From a virus, in IMG/VR virus record IMGVR_UViG_3300028272_000006, positions 1 through 22,737 of that record: a stretch of DNA of 22,737 bases. One strand, given 5' to 3'. Below the pieces are notes generated by a model. That model ran no database searches. It saw only the letters and a program-made list of their open reading frames with translations, and was not told where the DNA came from. Of the stretch, positions 7,446-12,994 are shown piece by piece; the stretch's first letter is position 1; each line of letters begins with the position of its first letter. The position numbers were made by a program, and so were the translations under genes.

Positions 7446-7616
7446 CTAACCCCTTCGTTTGTCAGCCCACTCACCGAGGCCAGTAGGTTCTGGTTTCTTC
7501 TTCACAGGACAGACCTCGCCTGCTTGTTGACGTCTTCCAACGCCAGCGTTTTGTCGTTGAAAAGATTCCTTAAAAGGGCCTGTTCCGTTCTTTTTACCTC
7601 TTTGACTTTGTCCCAT
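7446..7616 (-). CDS. Small basic Gly/Gln/Arg-rich protein
   Basis: This encodes 56 residues beginning MGQSQRGKKNGTGPF and ending GEWADKRRG. The ATG at 7616 overlaps the HNH stop as TAATG and has GGAGGAG eight bases upstream, which strongly supports it as a real gene although it is short. It is strongly basic with one Cys-Pro (EVCPVKKKPEP). No domain is recognised. Its place between adaptor-region genes and nozzle pieces suggests a small virion component. Confidence 0.6.
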   Translation of the reverse strand: MGQSQRGKKNGTGPFKESFQRQNAGVGRRQQAGEVCPVKKKPEPTGLGEWADKRRG

Positions 7617-8077
7617 TATAGTTCTCCTCCTATATCTACATATACTTCGTTGCGAACTATATATCCTATATGTGATCTGTCTACACCGAATGTATCAGCT
7701 AGCTCCTGCTGAGTGAACTTTCCGATTGCATAACCTCTCCTTATAGCGGATATAGCATCAACTGAAAGTCTTCCTACCCTACTCTTCTTAACTGCGTCCC
7801 GAAGATTGTCCGAATCGTCTCCAAGAAACAGATGGTCAGAGTTAACGCAGGCAGGGTTGTCACACTTATGACATACGTGCATCCCTTCAGGAATCTCACC
7901 GAAGCAGATCAACCACGCGAACCTATGAGCCTTCCAGATCCTTCCCCCAAAAGCGAAAACGCCATAGCCCTTTGGGTTACGAGCCCCAGTCCATTCCCAA
8001 CACTGATCGACTTTCTCGACGTGACTAGAAAACCTATTGATTAATCTGTCATTTATCTCAGTCGACCAACAAGTCAT
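7616..8077 (-). CDS. HNH homing endonuclease with C-terminal helix-turn-helix
   Basis: This encodes 153 residues from ATG 8077 in an ATGA overlap with the preceding gene; AAGAGG lies eight bases upstream. The HNH core is clear: CWEWTG at 26-31, HRFAW at 51-55, then H67-V-C69-H70-K-C72-D73-N74-P-A-C77-V-N79 with H82-L83. This is the phage HNH_3-type layout with paired cysteines. Residues 119-140 (FTQQELADTFGVDRSHIGYI) form a helix-turn-helix likely to contribute DNA recognition. It is a free-standing mobile gene inserted between small structural genes; its target is presumably the intergenic site of intronless or insertless relatives. Family assignment is firm; target is inference. Confidence 0.9.
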   Translation of the reverse strand: MTCWSTEINDRLINRFSSHVEKVDQCWEWTGARNPKGYGVFAFGGRIWKAHRFAWLICFGEIPEGMHVCHKCDNPACVNSDHLFLGDDSDNLRDAVKKSRVGRLSVDAISAIRRGYAIGKFTQQELADTFGVDRSHIGYIVRNEVYVDIGGEL

Positions 8078-8277
8078 AGCTTAGACCTCTTCTCCCAAAA
8101 CTCTCCCATTGGCGCGGAGTGATGTTTAGCTGGCTTGCCTGTAGGTTTCCACCCATGAGCAACGCCACGCAGTAAGTTAGCCTGAGCTTCAGCCTTTGCT
8201 TTGGTAGTGCCCTTAGCAGAAACTTTCCTACCATGCGAAACCTGAAAGCCGTCTACTTCCTTGATCTTGACTGGCAT
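8074..8277 (-). CDS. Small basic phage protein
   Basis: This encodes 67 residues from ATG 8277, with AGGAGGTATAGTA directly upstream. It starts MPVKIKEVDGFQVSHGRKVS, followed by a Lys/Ala-rich helix (KGTTKAKAEAQANLLRGV) and a His/Lys-rich tail. It is strongly basic. Small proteins of this type (VSHG...SAKGTTKAKA) are common hypothetical genes next to phage head-tail genes, from memory. No function is known. Its stop overlaps the start of the HNH gene. Confidence 0.65.
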   Translation of the reverse strand: MPVKIKEVDGFQVSHGRKVSAKGTTKAKAEAQANLLRGVAHGWKPTGKPAKHHSAPMGEFWEKRSKL

Positions 8278-8279
8278 TA

Positions 8280-8777
8280 CTATACCTCCTCATCTTCGAT
8301 CAGTGCCTCGAATTGATCGACCAAAAACTTAGTACTGGTCAGGTCCTTCATTCCTACTTGATACAACAGACCTACCCAAACACCAAGAGCTCCCTCCTCA
8401 GACTCGTCTGCCACTTCAATCACCAACGAGTCTCCAGCCTTAACGAGAAAGTCAACCTTCTGCATTGTAGCCTTCGCCTTAAGTGGAAAGGTCTTAGTAA
8501 GCTCCTCATCACTAGATACTATATTTACAACTACAAGTGAACCCTTATGACACTTCTCAGCACGCATTGCAGTGTGAGTTATAACACCATCGGCCGGAAA
8601 GATTGCTCTCAGTACAATAGCATCCTTGATCGAGGACTCACAGTAACCAAAGATCGGTGAGGCCGGAATTAGTCCAACAACAGTTCTGTGAAGTCTACGA
8701 CTAAAGCGTTGAAGAATTCGCTCAAGGTGCTTGAACTTCTGATCGGTGGTTTCACCTTTGATCTCGATAGGCTTCAT
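8280..8777 (-). CDS. Structural protein of unknown function, head-tail region
   Basis: This encodes 165 residues from ATG 8777 with GGGGG five bases upstream; the previous gene ends two bases before. Residues 1-35 are helical and basic (FKHLERILQRFSRRLHRTVVG). Residues 38-150 predict as a beta sandwich (KDAIVLRAIFPADGVI, SLVVVNIV, KVDFLVKAGDSLVIEVAD, GALGVWVGLLYQV), and the tail is acidic. A short helix followed by a beta sandwich would suit a small decoration or completion protein. No family is recognised. Position after the adaptor supports a head-tail joining or tail-shaft function, but this is inference. Confidence 0.65.
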   Translation of the reverse strand: MKPIEIKGETTDQKFKHLERILQRFSRRLHRTVVGLIPASPIFGYCESSIKDAIVLRAIFPADGVITHTAMRAEKCHKGSLVVVNIVSSDEELTKTFPLKAKATMQKVDFLVKAGDSLVIEVADESEEGALGVWVGLLYQVGMKDLTSTKFLVDQFEALIEDEEV

Positions 8778-8779
8778 AG

Positions 8780-9505
8780 TTACCCCCTTATTGATCCAAC
8801 GTTGTAAGACTCTTCCTCAACCATATCCATCTCGACACCAGTAGTAAGTGCAGTTATTGCGTTAAGCCAGTCGTTCATTCCTTCAGTATTGCGATTCATA
8901 GCCTCAAGTACGTAACACGCCGCAGCAATTAGCACATCAGGATGATTCACACTCCAATAGTTATTATCATCGTCATCGGTCATGTTCTTGCAATACCACA
9001 GACCATGAACCTCAACGACAATCGTCTCATCCGTAGGAGGCATCCACATAACGCCGTTGTACTCGTAGTCATACTTACTGGTCTCGGAATATGTAGTATC
9101 AACAAATTTCTCAATGTATATAGTGTTACTTTGCGGATGTGTACGTAGCAATGCAGGTGTGTAGTAAGTCGGTGTCCCACTGTCAATACTTCCTGCTGGT
9201 TCATTGTAGTATTCCCTAAACGTGTCAGCACTGCGACGCTCCAACTTCTTACGAAACTCATCGTTGGATACCCAGACCTCAAGAATCGCCCTGCACTCTT
9301 GAAACACTTTGTACCACGTGTCAACAGCAGCGTCTTCGTAATGCTTAGCCTTCGAGAAGCTCGTGGTTACCTTTCTATCTAAAAACCGTGATCCACGTTG
9401 GATATAGAAGTCAGCTCCGTTGTCAGCCCAGTCGGTAGTATCCATGACCAAGTCGTAGCGACCAGACTCCTTGACGAACTGCGTTCTTATTTCCTTTAAG
9501 TTCAT
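8780..9505 (-). CDS. Head-tail adaptor, SU10-adaptor-like
   Basis: This encodes 241 residues from ATG 9505 with GAGGACAAT upstream. The N-terminal helices (LKEIRTQFVKESGRYDLV, then DNGADFYIQRGSRFLDR) and the central Tyr/Trp-rich part (FREYYNEPAG, MWMPPTDETIVVEVHGLWY) match what I recall of the phage adaptor family typified by SU10, which forms the ring below the portal and joins it to the tail. The C-terminal helical section (HPDVLIAAACYVLEAMNRN) is also typical, with an acidic end. It follows the capsid gene with one small gene between, the expected order. Confidence is moderate to high by pattern; no alignment was run. Confidence 0.75.
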   Translation of the reverse strand: MNLKEIRTQFVKESGRYDLVMDTTDWADNGADFYIQRGSRFLDRKVTTSFSKAKHYEDAAVDTWYKVFQECRAILEVWVSNDEFRKKLERRSADTFREYYNEPAGSIDSGTPTYYTPALLRTHPQSNTIYIEKFVDTTYSETSKYDYEYNGVMWMPPTDETIVVEVHGLWYCKNMTDDDDNNYWSVNHPDVLIAAACYVLEAMNRNTEGMNDWLNAITALTTGVEMDMVEEESYNVGSIRG

Positions 9506-9512
9506 ATTGTCC

Positions 9513-9731
9513 TCAATTATAAAGAACGTCGAGTTCCATATTTACACTCACGTCGACAAGTTGTCCCCTACTCTTCGCAACAGGCTTATCACCATCCTTC
9601 CTATCAAGATTTATATAGGAAACTCTTAACTTGTACTTCTTCTCAAAGGCCTTAGCCAGATCGAGAATTTGCTTCTCAAGTACTATCCTGGCTTTCTTGA
9701 CCTCCTCGATAGTCGTTGATTCCTTGGCCAT
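9513..9731 (-). CDS. Small helical protein between capsid and adaptor
   Basis: This encodes 72 residues if started at ATG 9731, chosen because AGAGGAG sits seven bases upstream; longer in-frame starts (9752, 9779) would place the coding region inside hairpin structure and lack a site. Residues 5-34 predict as a coiled coil (TTIEEVKKARIVLEKQILDL), followed by beta strands (LRVSYINLD, VDVSVNMELDVLYN). No family is recognised. Small proteins here may be head completion or chaperone proteins, but I see no direct sign. Confidence 0.6.
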   Translation of the reverse strand: MAKESTTIEEVKKARIVLEKQILDLAKAFEKKYKLRVSYINLDRKDGDKPVAKSRGQLVDVSVNMELDVLYN

Positions 9732-9746
9732 ATCTGACTCCTCTAC

Positions 9747-9761
9747 GTTCATTTTATGAAC
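9747..9761 (-). repeat. Intergenic near-palindrome, copy 2
   Basis: The transcript reads GTTCAT-AAA-ATGAAC, the inverted form of the core seen at 3682-3704 and 16992-17014; with flanks CTTC upstream it matches those copies for about 19 bases on one side. It lies between the capsid gene and the 72-aa gene, just ahead of the AGAGGAG site. Its first four bases are shared with the 3' arm of the larger hairpin at 9758-9787, so both cannot fully form at once. Confidence 0.6.
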
Positions 9762-9787
9762 GAAGATGGGTTGCCCCATCCTCGTTC
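9758..9787 (-). terminator. GNRA-capped 13-bp hairpin after the capsid gene
   Basis: The transcript reads GAACGAGGATGGG-GCAA-CCCATCTTCGTTC, with 12 Watson-Crick pairs, one G-U pair and a GCAA tetraloop of the GNRA class. It begins about ten bases after the capsid stop. A stem this stable could terminate transcription partially or protect the 3' end of capsid mRNA. No U-tract follows, so a true intrinsic terminator is doubtful. Confidence 0.45.
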
Positions 9788-9796
9788 GTTAAGGGT

Positions 9797-10929
9797 TTAT
9801 AAACTGTTGTCCTCACCAACGCCGTTCAAATATCCCCAACCGTTCGGATGATGATACTCAAGTCCGGCCTCAGTCAAGTACTCCTCGTCTGTTCCATCAC
9901 GCCGCGTCCAACCAGTGTTCTGTTTTTCTTCATCGGAGAAGAACGTGGTATCCGTGATGAATCGATACCTTAAGCCCGTCGGTTCGAAGATCACCATGCT
10001 ATGACGATTAGTGGCCTCAAACGAAAACAATGGATGAGTAACCATATTAACTATACCGAATGGGGTAATCCACTCGTTAACCGCCAGTCCATAGGCCTTG
10101 GTCTTCGGATTGATCTGAATAGTTCCGTAAGTCTCGGCCAACCGGTTAATACCGAGCAATGCTCCACTTCCGACAAACGCCAGTTTCTCACCTTTGCCGT
10201 ACCGAAACATCTGCTCGAAGTAAGTGTCCAACCAGTCCTTGCCACTCTGTAGCCAGGTATCACCAGAGTAGGTCGTATTGACCTTGAAACTGTCACTCAC
10301 ACCAACGTTGCTCGAACCGTCAGAGCCATACTGTAATGCCCTGATAAGACCCATCGTGGTTCGCTTAGGCTTGCCGTTTTCACCTGTGCCAGCCCACTTA
10401 TAGCCCCACAAGAAGGCTTTTTCCATCTCGATGGAATGTAGTTCCAGACACTCACGTTTGGCCTCACGGTAAGCGTCACCAGTTCTCAGCCTGGTCAACC
10501 GTGCGGTTCGGGTGATGCTCAGGGACGTCCGAAAGATCTCGGTGTAGTTTGACCACTCAACCGGATCGTAACTGATCGCATCAGGCATGTTAGCACCCTC
10601 AGCGTTGGCATTACCGATAACCAACAGTCTGTCACAGTCATCTATGCTGTAAGTGCTGTCATTGTCGTCGTCTTCGATCAGCTTAACACCGACGTTAAGT
10701 TGTGAAGTGTTTACCGAAGTGACCAAACCGTTAACGTCCACGGCGTAGTTACCAGTATACCTCATTAAAACCTGATGTCCCACTCTGAAGTGGGTCAGAT
10801 CACTCGCGCTCATTACGAAGTAAACGGTCTCACCTGAGGTTCTACTGTCACCAACCGCACCAGAGTTATTCACATTCATCCAACGAGCCGTTACTGTACC
10901 TGCCTGTGAAGGCAATAACTTCGTCCACC
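9797..10929 (-). CDS. Major capsid protein, exon 2 (SU10-like family)
   Basis: This is the second and larger capsid exon: 377 complete codons plus the last two bases of a split Trp codon, ending with TAA at 9797. It begins W-T-K-L-L-PSQAG and includes a beta insertion (residues with HFRVGHQVLMRYTG), the segment EIFRTSLSITRTARLTRL, then EAKRECLELHSIEMEKAFLWG, which fits the capsid family of phage SU10 (DUF5309-like, HK97 fold). The C-terminal part contains GIVNMVTHPLF and a Gly/Tyr-rich end. There is no start codon of its own with a ribosome binding site: the first codons look like TTG-CCT only by accident. Joined to exon 1 it gives a 435-aa protein, a normal length for the family. It is the most expressed gene expected here. 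Confidence 0.9.
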
Positions 10930-11767
10930 CAGGACGTCAATAGACTTTCATCTATTGTTGGACTATATCTTCACCCGATGTCACGGGTGCGACATTATAG
11001 TCTCTGAAGGTTTCACTGCCTCAGTGTAGTGTCTGAGTCTTTTAGCTTTTCGTGGAATCTGAAAGTAGCATCCAGCATCCACAAAGGAACGGATGTTAGG
11101 CTTAATAATATAAACAGTCTTGGAAAAGCCAGAAAGCTGCTTATGAATCTTTCCGACCTTTACACCAAGCTTCTGTAAGAGCCTTGCCACATCCTCAACG
11201 AACGTCTTATGTCTCGAAGCGAAGCCGACCCTCCATGAAACTCCATACTTAGCACCTGAATGCTTCTGCTCAGCAACATATCCATCAGTGTCGAAGAGCC
11301 CTGCCAGAAAGTCTAAGCGAGCTTTTCTGCTGGCTCTGAAGACCTCGTCTCGAATCACCAACTTCTCTCCTATAAAGTATCTGAAGAGACTATAAATAAG
11401 CTCGTTCGAAGCGTTGTAGCCGTACATCAAAGTTCCGTTCGGATTGGTGTAGGAGTACACTTTGTAGTTAGTACCAAAGAAAGTATCAATCTCATGGCTC
11501 GTTCTCTGAACGCAACTCAGGTCCATATTGCGTAAGTGAACATTGATTGCAGATCCATACTTTCCTATGCTTCCGTCTCCAGTCATAGCACCAATCGAAT
11601 AAGCTAAAGGTTCAAAGTACTTGTCCATAATATGCAGTAAATTTCCCTGCTGATTGTCCATAGTATCCTCTCCAGTTTCACGCTTTGGTCGAAGTAGGCT
11701 TTAGGAGTTTCCAGCAATTTCTGTCGTTTTATATCGAGAGATTTCGCTCTCGTTCACCAGTAGACCT
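10930..11767 (-). ncRNA. Group I self-splicing intron in the major capsid gene
   Basis: An 838-nt intron splits a Trp codon of the capsid gene. Elements seen on the transcript: P1, exon end TTCATT (11773-11768) with guide GGTGAA (11758-11753), giving a U-G pair at the 5' splice site; P10, CTACT (11763-11759) with exon 2 GGTGG; P2, CGAGAG/CTCTCG (11752-11735); P3, CGACA (11726-11722) with TGTCG (10994-10990); P4, TTGCTG (11717-11712) with CAGCAG (11652-11647); P7, GACTATA (11002-10996) with TATAGTC (10967-10961); P8, CACCCG/CGGGTG (10989-10972); P9, CAATAGA/TCTATTG (10957-10938). The last intron base is G (10930), as required. The core sequences TTCAGAGACTATA and AAGATATAGTCC are typical of phage group IA introns. 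Splicing joins CAT-T to GG-TGG-ACG, giving His-Trp-Trp-Thr. Confidence 0.96.
10981..11661 (-). CDS. LAGLIDADG homing endonuclease inside the capsid intron
   Basis: This encodes 226 residues from ATG 11661, with GGAGAGG eight bases upstream. It has two LAGLIDADG motifs, LAYSIGAMTGDGS at about 19-31 and LDFLAGLFDTDGY at about 116-128, so one chain forms the two-fold active site with acidic residues D29 and D126. Between and after them are the usual saddle strands (INVHLRNMDLS, SWRVGFASRH, KTVYIIKP). It probably cuts intronless capsid genes at the HWWTK-coding site to spread the intron. It may also help folding as a maturase, which some family members do. The first codons overlap the 3' strand of P4 and the last codons overlap P7, P3 and P8, so protein and ribozyme constrain each other. 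A start at Met12 is possible but has no better site. Confidence 0.95.
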   Translation of the reverse strand: MDNQQGNLLHIMDKYFEPLAYSIGAMTGDGSIGKYGSAINVHLRNMDLSCVQRTSHEIDTFFGTNYKVYSYTNPNGTLMYGYNASNELIYSLFRYFIGEKLVIRDEVFRASRKARLDFLAGLFDTDGYVAEQKHSGAKYGVSWRVGFASRHKTFVEDVARLLQKLGVKVGKIHKQLSGFSKTVYIIKPNIRSFVDAGCYFQIPRKAKRLRHYTEAVKPSETIMSHP

Positions 11768-11942
11768 AATGAAAAATAGGGTCGTCAACTTTCTCCTCTC
11801 GCAACTTGGAGAGAATTGCAGTCAACGGAGCCTGGCCATTTGGATAAAGGTACAGCATCGTCTCACGCCAATTCTCCGGACGTTGATTGTCGGCCCAGTC
11901 GCCTGTACCACGCATCCCAAGAAATCCAGGATTTCCAGCCAT
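11768..11942 (-). CDS. Major capsid protein, exon 1
   Basis: This exon encodes the first 58 residues of the capsid protein plus one base of codon 59. It starts at ATG 11942 with GGAGGTG eight bases upstream. The protein reads MAGNPGFLGMRGTGDWADNQ, then RPENWRETMLYLYPNGQAPL, then TAILSKLREEKVDDPIFH. The 'Pro-Asn-Gly-x-Ala-Pro-Leu-Thr-Ala' stretch and the 'DDPxFHWWTK' junction are typical of the N-terminus of SU10-like capsid proteins. Without splicing, translation stops at TAG directly after His58, releasing a 58-aa fragment. Confidence 0.93.
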
Positions 11943-11964
11943 TTAACGCACCTCCATTAAAAGT

Positions 11965-12189
11965 TTAGTTTATACTTGGATCAGCTTGTCCCTCGGGCAC
12001 TCGAGGTTTTGCGACAGCCACAATGTTTGGTACGACGCTAGTACCCACGATTCTAATTTCAGGTATCAAAGCGCAGTCGAATTGCCTGCTAAGTCGCTCA
12101 ACCCCTTGCATGAACTTTTGAACTCGTTCCTGCTCACTGCCTTCAAAGATCTTGATTCCAGGCATGTCAATTACGTTGTCACTTGCCAT
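11965..12189 (-). CDS. Small protein upstream of the capsid gene
   Basis: This encodes 74 residues from ATG 12189 in a TAATG overlap, with GGGAGGAG upstream. A helical middle (FEGSEQERVQKFMQGVERLS) is followed by a strand region (CALIPEIRIVGTSVVPNIVAV). Residues such as RQFDCALIPEIRIVG recur in small phage proteins placed near capsid genes, in my memory, but no function is established. It lies 22 bases upstream of the capsid start and is likely cotranscribed. Confidence 0.65.
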   Translation of the reverse strand: MASDNVIDMPGIKIFEGSEQERVQKFMQGVERLSRQFDCALIPEIRIVGTSVVPNIVAVAKPRVPEGQADPSIN

Positions 12190-12545
12190 TACTCCTCCCG
12201 ATTCTCGACGAACTTCTCATAAAGTGAAAAATGCTCGTTCGTCAACTTCTTTTCATCGTTCAGCTTCTTGAGCGCGTTATGGATGATGTCGGTCATTTTC
12301 TCACCGATCTGAATTTGCCTGCTTGATAGCGCTTCCTGATTCCATCGAACCTGGTCACCGTCCTGGACGAAGTTAAGTTTCTTGTGTTCGTCCTCATCAA
12401 AACTCAGGTTCTCGCGTAGCTTGCGCACAAGTTTGATTGTGGTGAAGTCACCCTCCTTCGGAAGGATATTCAATAAAACCAACCGCTCAATGACGGTTAG
12501 CTCAGTCCCTAATTGTTGTGTTGCTTCTTGAACTTGATCTTCCAT
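12189..12545 (-). CDS. Helical protein of unknown function, head region
   Basis: This encodes 118 residues from ATG 12545 with AAAGGAG upstream. It opens with a helix (LTVIERLVLLNILPKEGD), followed by a charged helix (TIKLVRKLRENLSFDEDEHK) and a segment QDGDQVRWNQ, then a long C-terminal helix. The pattern 'ERLVLLNILPKEG' with 'GDQVRWN' occurs in many small phage hypothetical proteins, from memory. No enzyme motif is seen. The stop overlaps the next start (TAATG), showing coupling with the 74-aa gene. Confidence 0.7.
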   Translation of the reverse strand: MEDQVQEATQQLGTELTVIERLVLLNILPKEGDFTTIKLVRKLRENLSFDEDEHKKLNFVQDGDQVRWNQEALSSRQIQIGEKMTDIIHNALKKLNDEKKLTNEHFSLYEKFVENREE

Positions 12546-12569
12546 TGAAAAATCTCCTTTGGTTTAAGA

Positions 12570-12716
12570 TTATTTCTTCTTGCCAGATTTCCTTTTGGCC
12601 TTTGGTCTGACCTTTTTCACTTCATACGAAGTACCACACTTAGGACAGACACTAACCTCAGAGTAACCTGGCATTCTGAACTTGCACTTTGGACAAATTT
12701 TAGTTTCGTCTACCAT
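12570..12716 (-). CDS. Small zinc-ribbon protein
   Basis: This encodes 48 residues from ATG 12716. Two CPKC knuckles, C8-P-K-C11 and C24-P-K-C27, separated by twelve residues, form a rubredoxin-type zinc ribbon. The C-terminal twenty residues are Lys/Arg-rich (VRPKAKRKSGKKK) and could bind nucleic acid or acidic protein. The ribosome binding site is only AAGG. The gap before the next gene is 24 bases. In a morphogenesis region, such a protein could be a minor head component or a regulator; neither can be decided here. Confidence 0.7.
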   Translation of the reverse strand: MVDETKICPKCKFRMPGYSEVSVCPKCGTSYEVKKVRPKAKRKSGKKK

Positions 12717-12738
12717 TGTTATACCTTGAGTTTAAGGT

Positions 12739-12942
12739 TTAAGTACATTCCTCAGTGCCTTTAACCGTTACGTTAAGTGACCACTTCTTGTCATTAGGCA
12801 CTTGGTCAGCAATCAGGTCTTCCCACTCTCCTCCTCGCTCCTTGGTCTGTACTCTGACCTTCGTCTTCTCGTTCATTGTAAGTGTAAGACTACCATATAA
12901 GGAAGCAGGAGTGGTGACACATTCTGTTCTTGATAGTTCCAT
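12739..12942 (-). CDS. Small beta-rich protein of unknown function
   Basis: This encodes 67 residues from ATG 12942. The sequence predicts as beta strands (ASLYGSLTLTMNEKTKVRVQ, then KKWSLNVTVKGTEECT). No clear ribosome binding site is seen, so it may start by coupling or be weakly expressed. It lies between the 885-aa fibre-like gene and the zinc ribbon. No family is recognised. Confidence 0.5.
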   Translation of the reverse strand: MELSRTECVTTPASLYGSLTLTMNEKTKVRVQTKERGGEWEDLIADQVPNDKKWSLNVTVKGTEECT

Positions 12943-12963
12943 GACAAAACTCGTTTAAGGTTA

Positions 12964-12981
12964 GGGAGCCCGGAGGCTCCC
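12964..12981 (-). terminator. UNCG-type capped hairpin after the 885-aa gene
   Basis: The transcript reads GGGAGCC-TCCG-GGCTCCC, seven perfect pairs with a UCCG loop of the very stable UNCG class. It begins 13 bases after the stop of the 885-aa gene. What follows is TAACCTTAAACG, not a U-tract, so it may only partly terminate or may protect the upstream message. Confidence 0.5.
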
Positions 12982-12994
12982 ATTAAGTTTAAGG

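Noticed and set aside
8980-9324. 114-codon open frame on the minus strand, other frame
   Set aside because: It lies wholly within the adaptor gene in another frame, lacks a ribosome binding site, and shows no protein-like pattern.
9797-10915. Capsid gene starting at TTG 10915
   Set aside because: No ribosome binding site, and the true N-terminus (exon 1) is found upstream with a perfect splice junction at 10929.
10981-11661. LAGLIDADG gene as an intein within the capsid protein
   Set aside because: Stop codons separate it from both capsid parts, its frame is independent with its own ribosome binding site, and intron core helices flank it. No intein splicing motifs (N-terminal Cys/Ser block, C-terminal His-Asn) are present.
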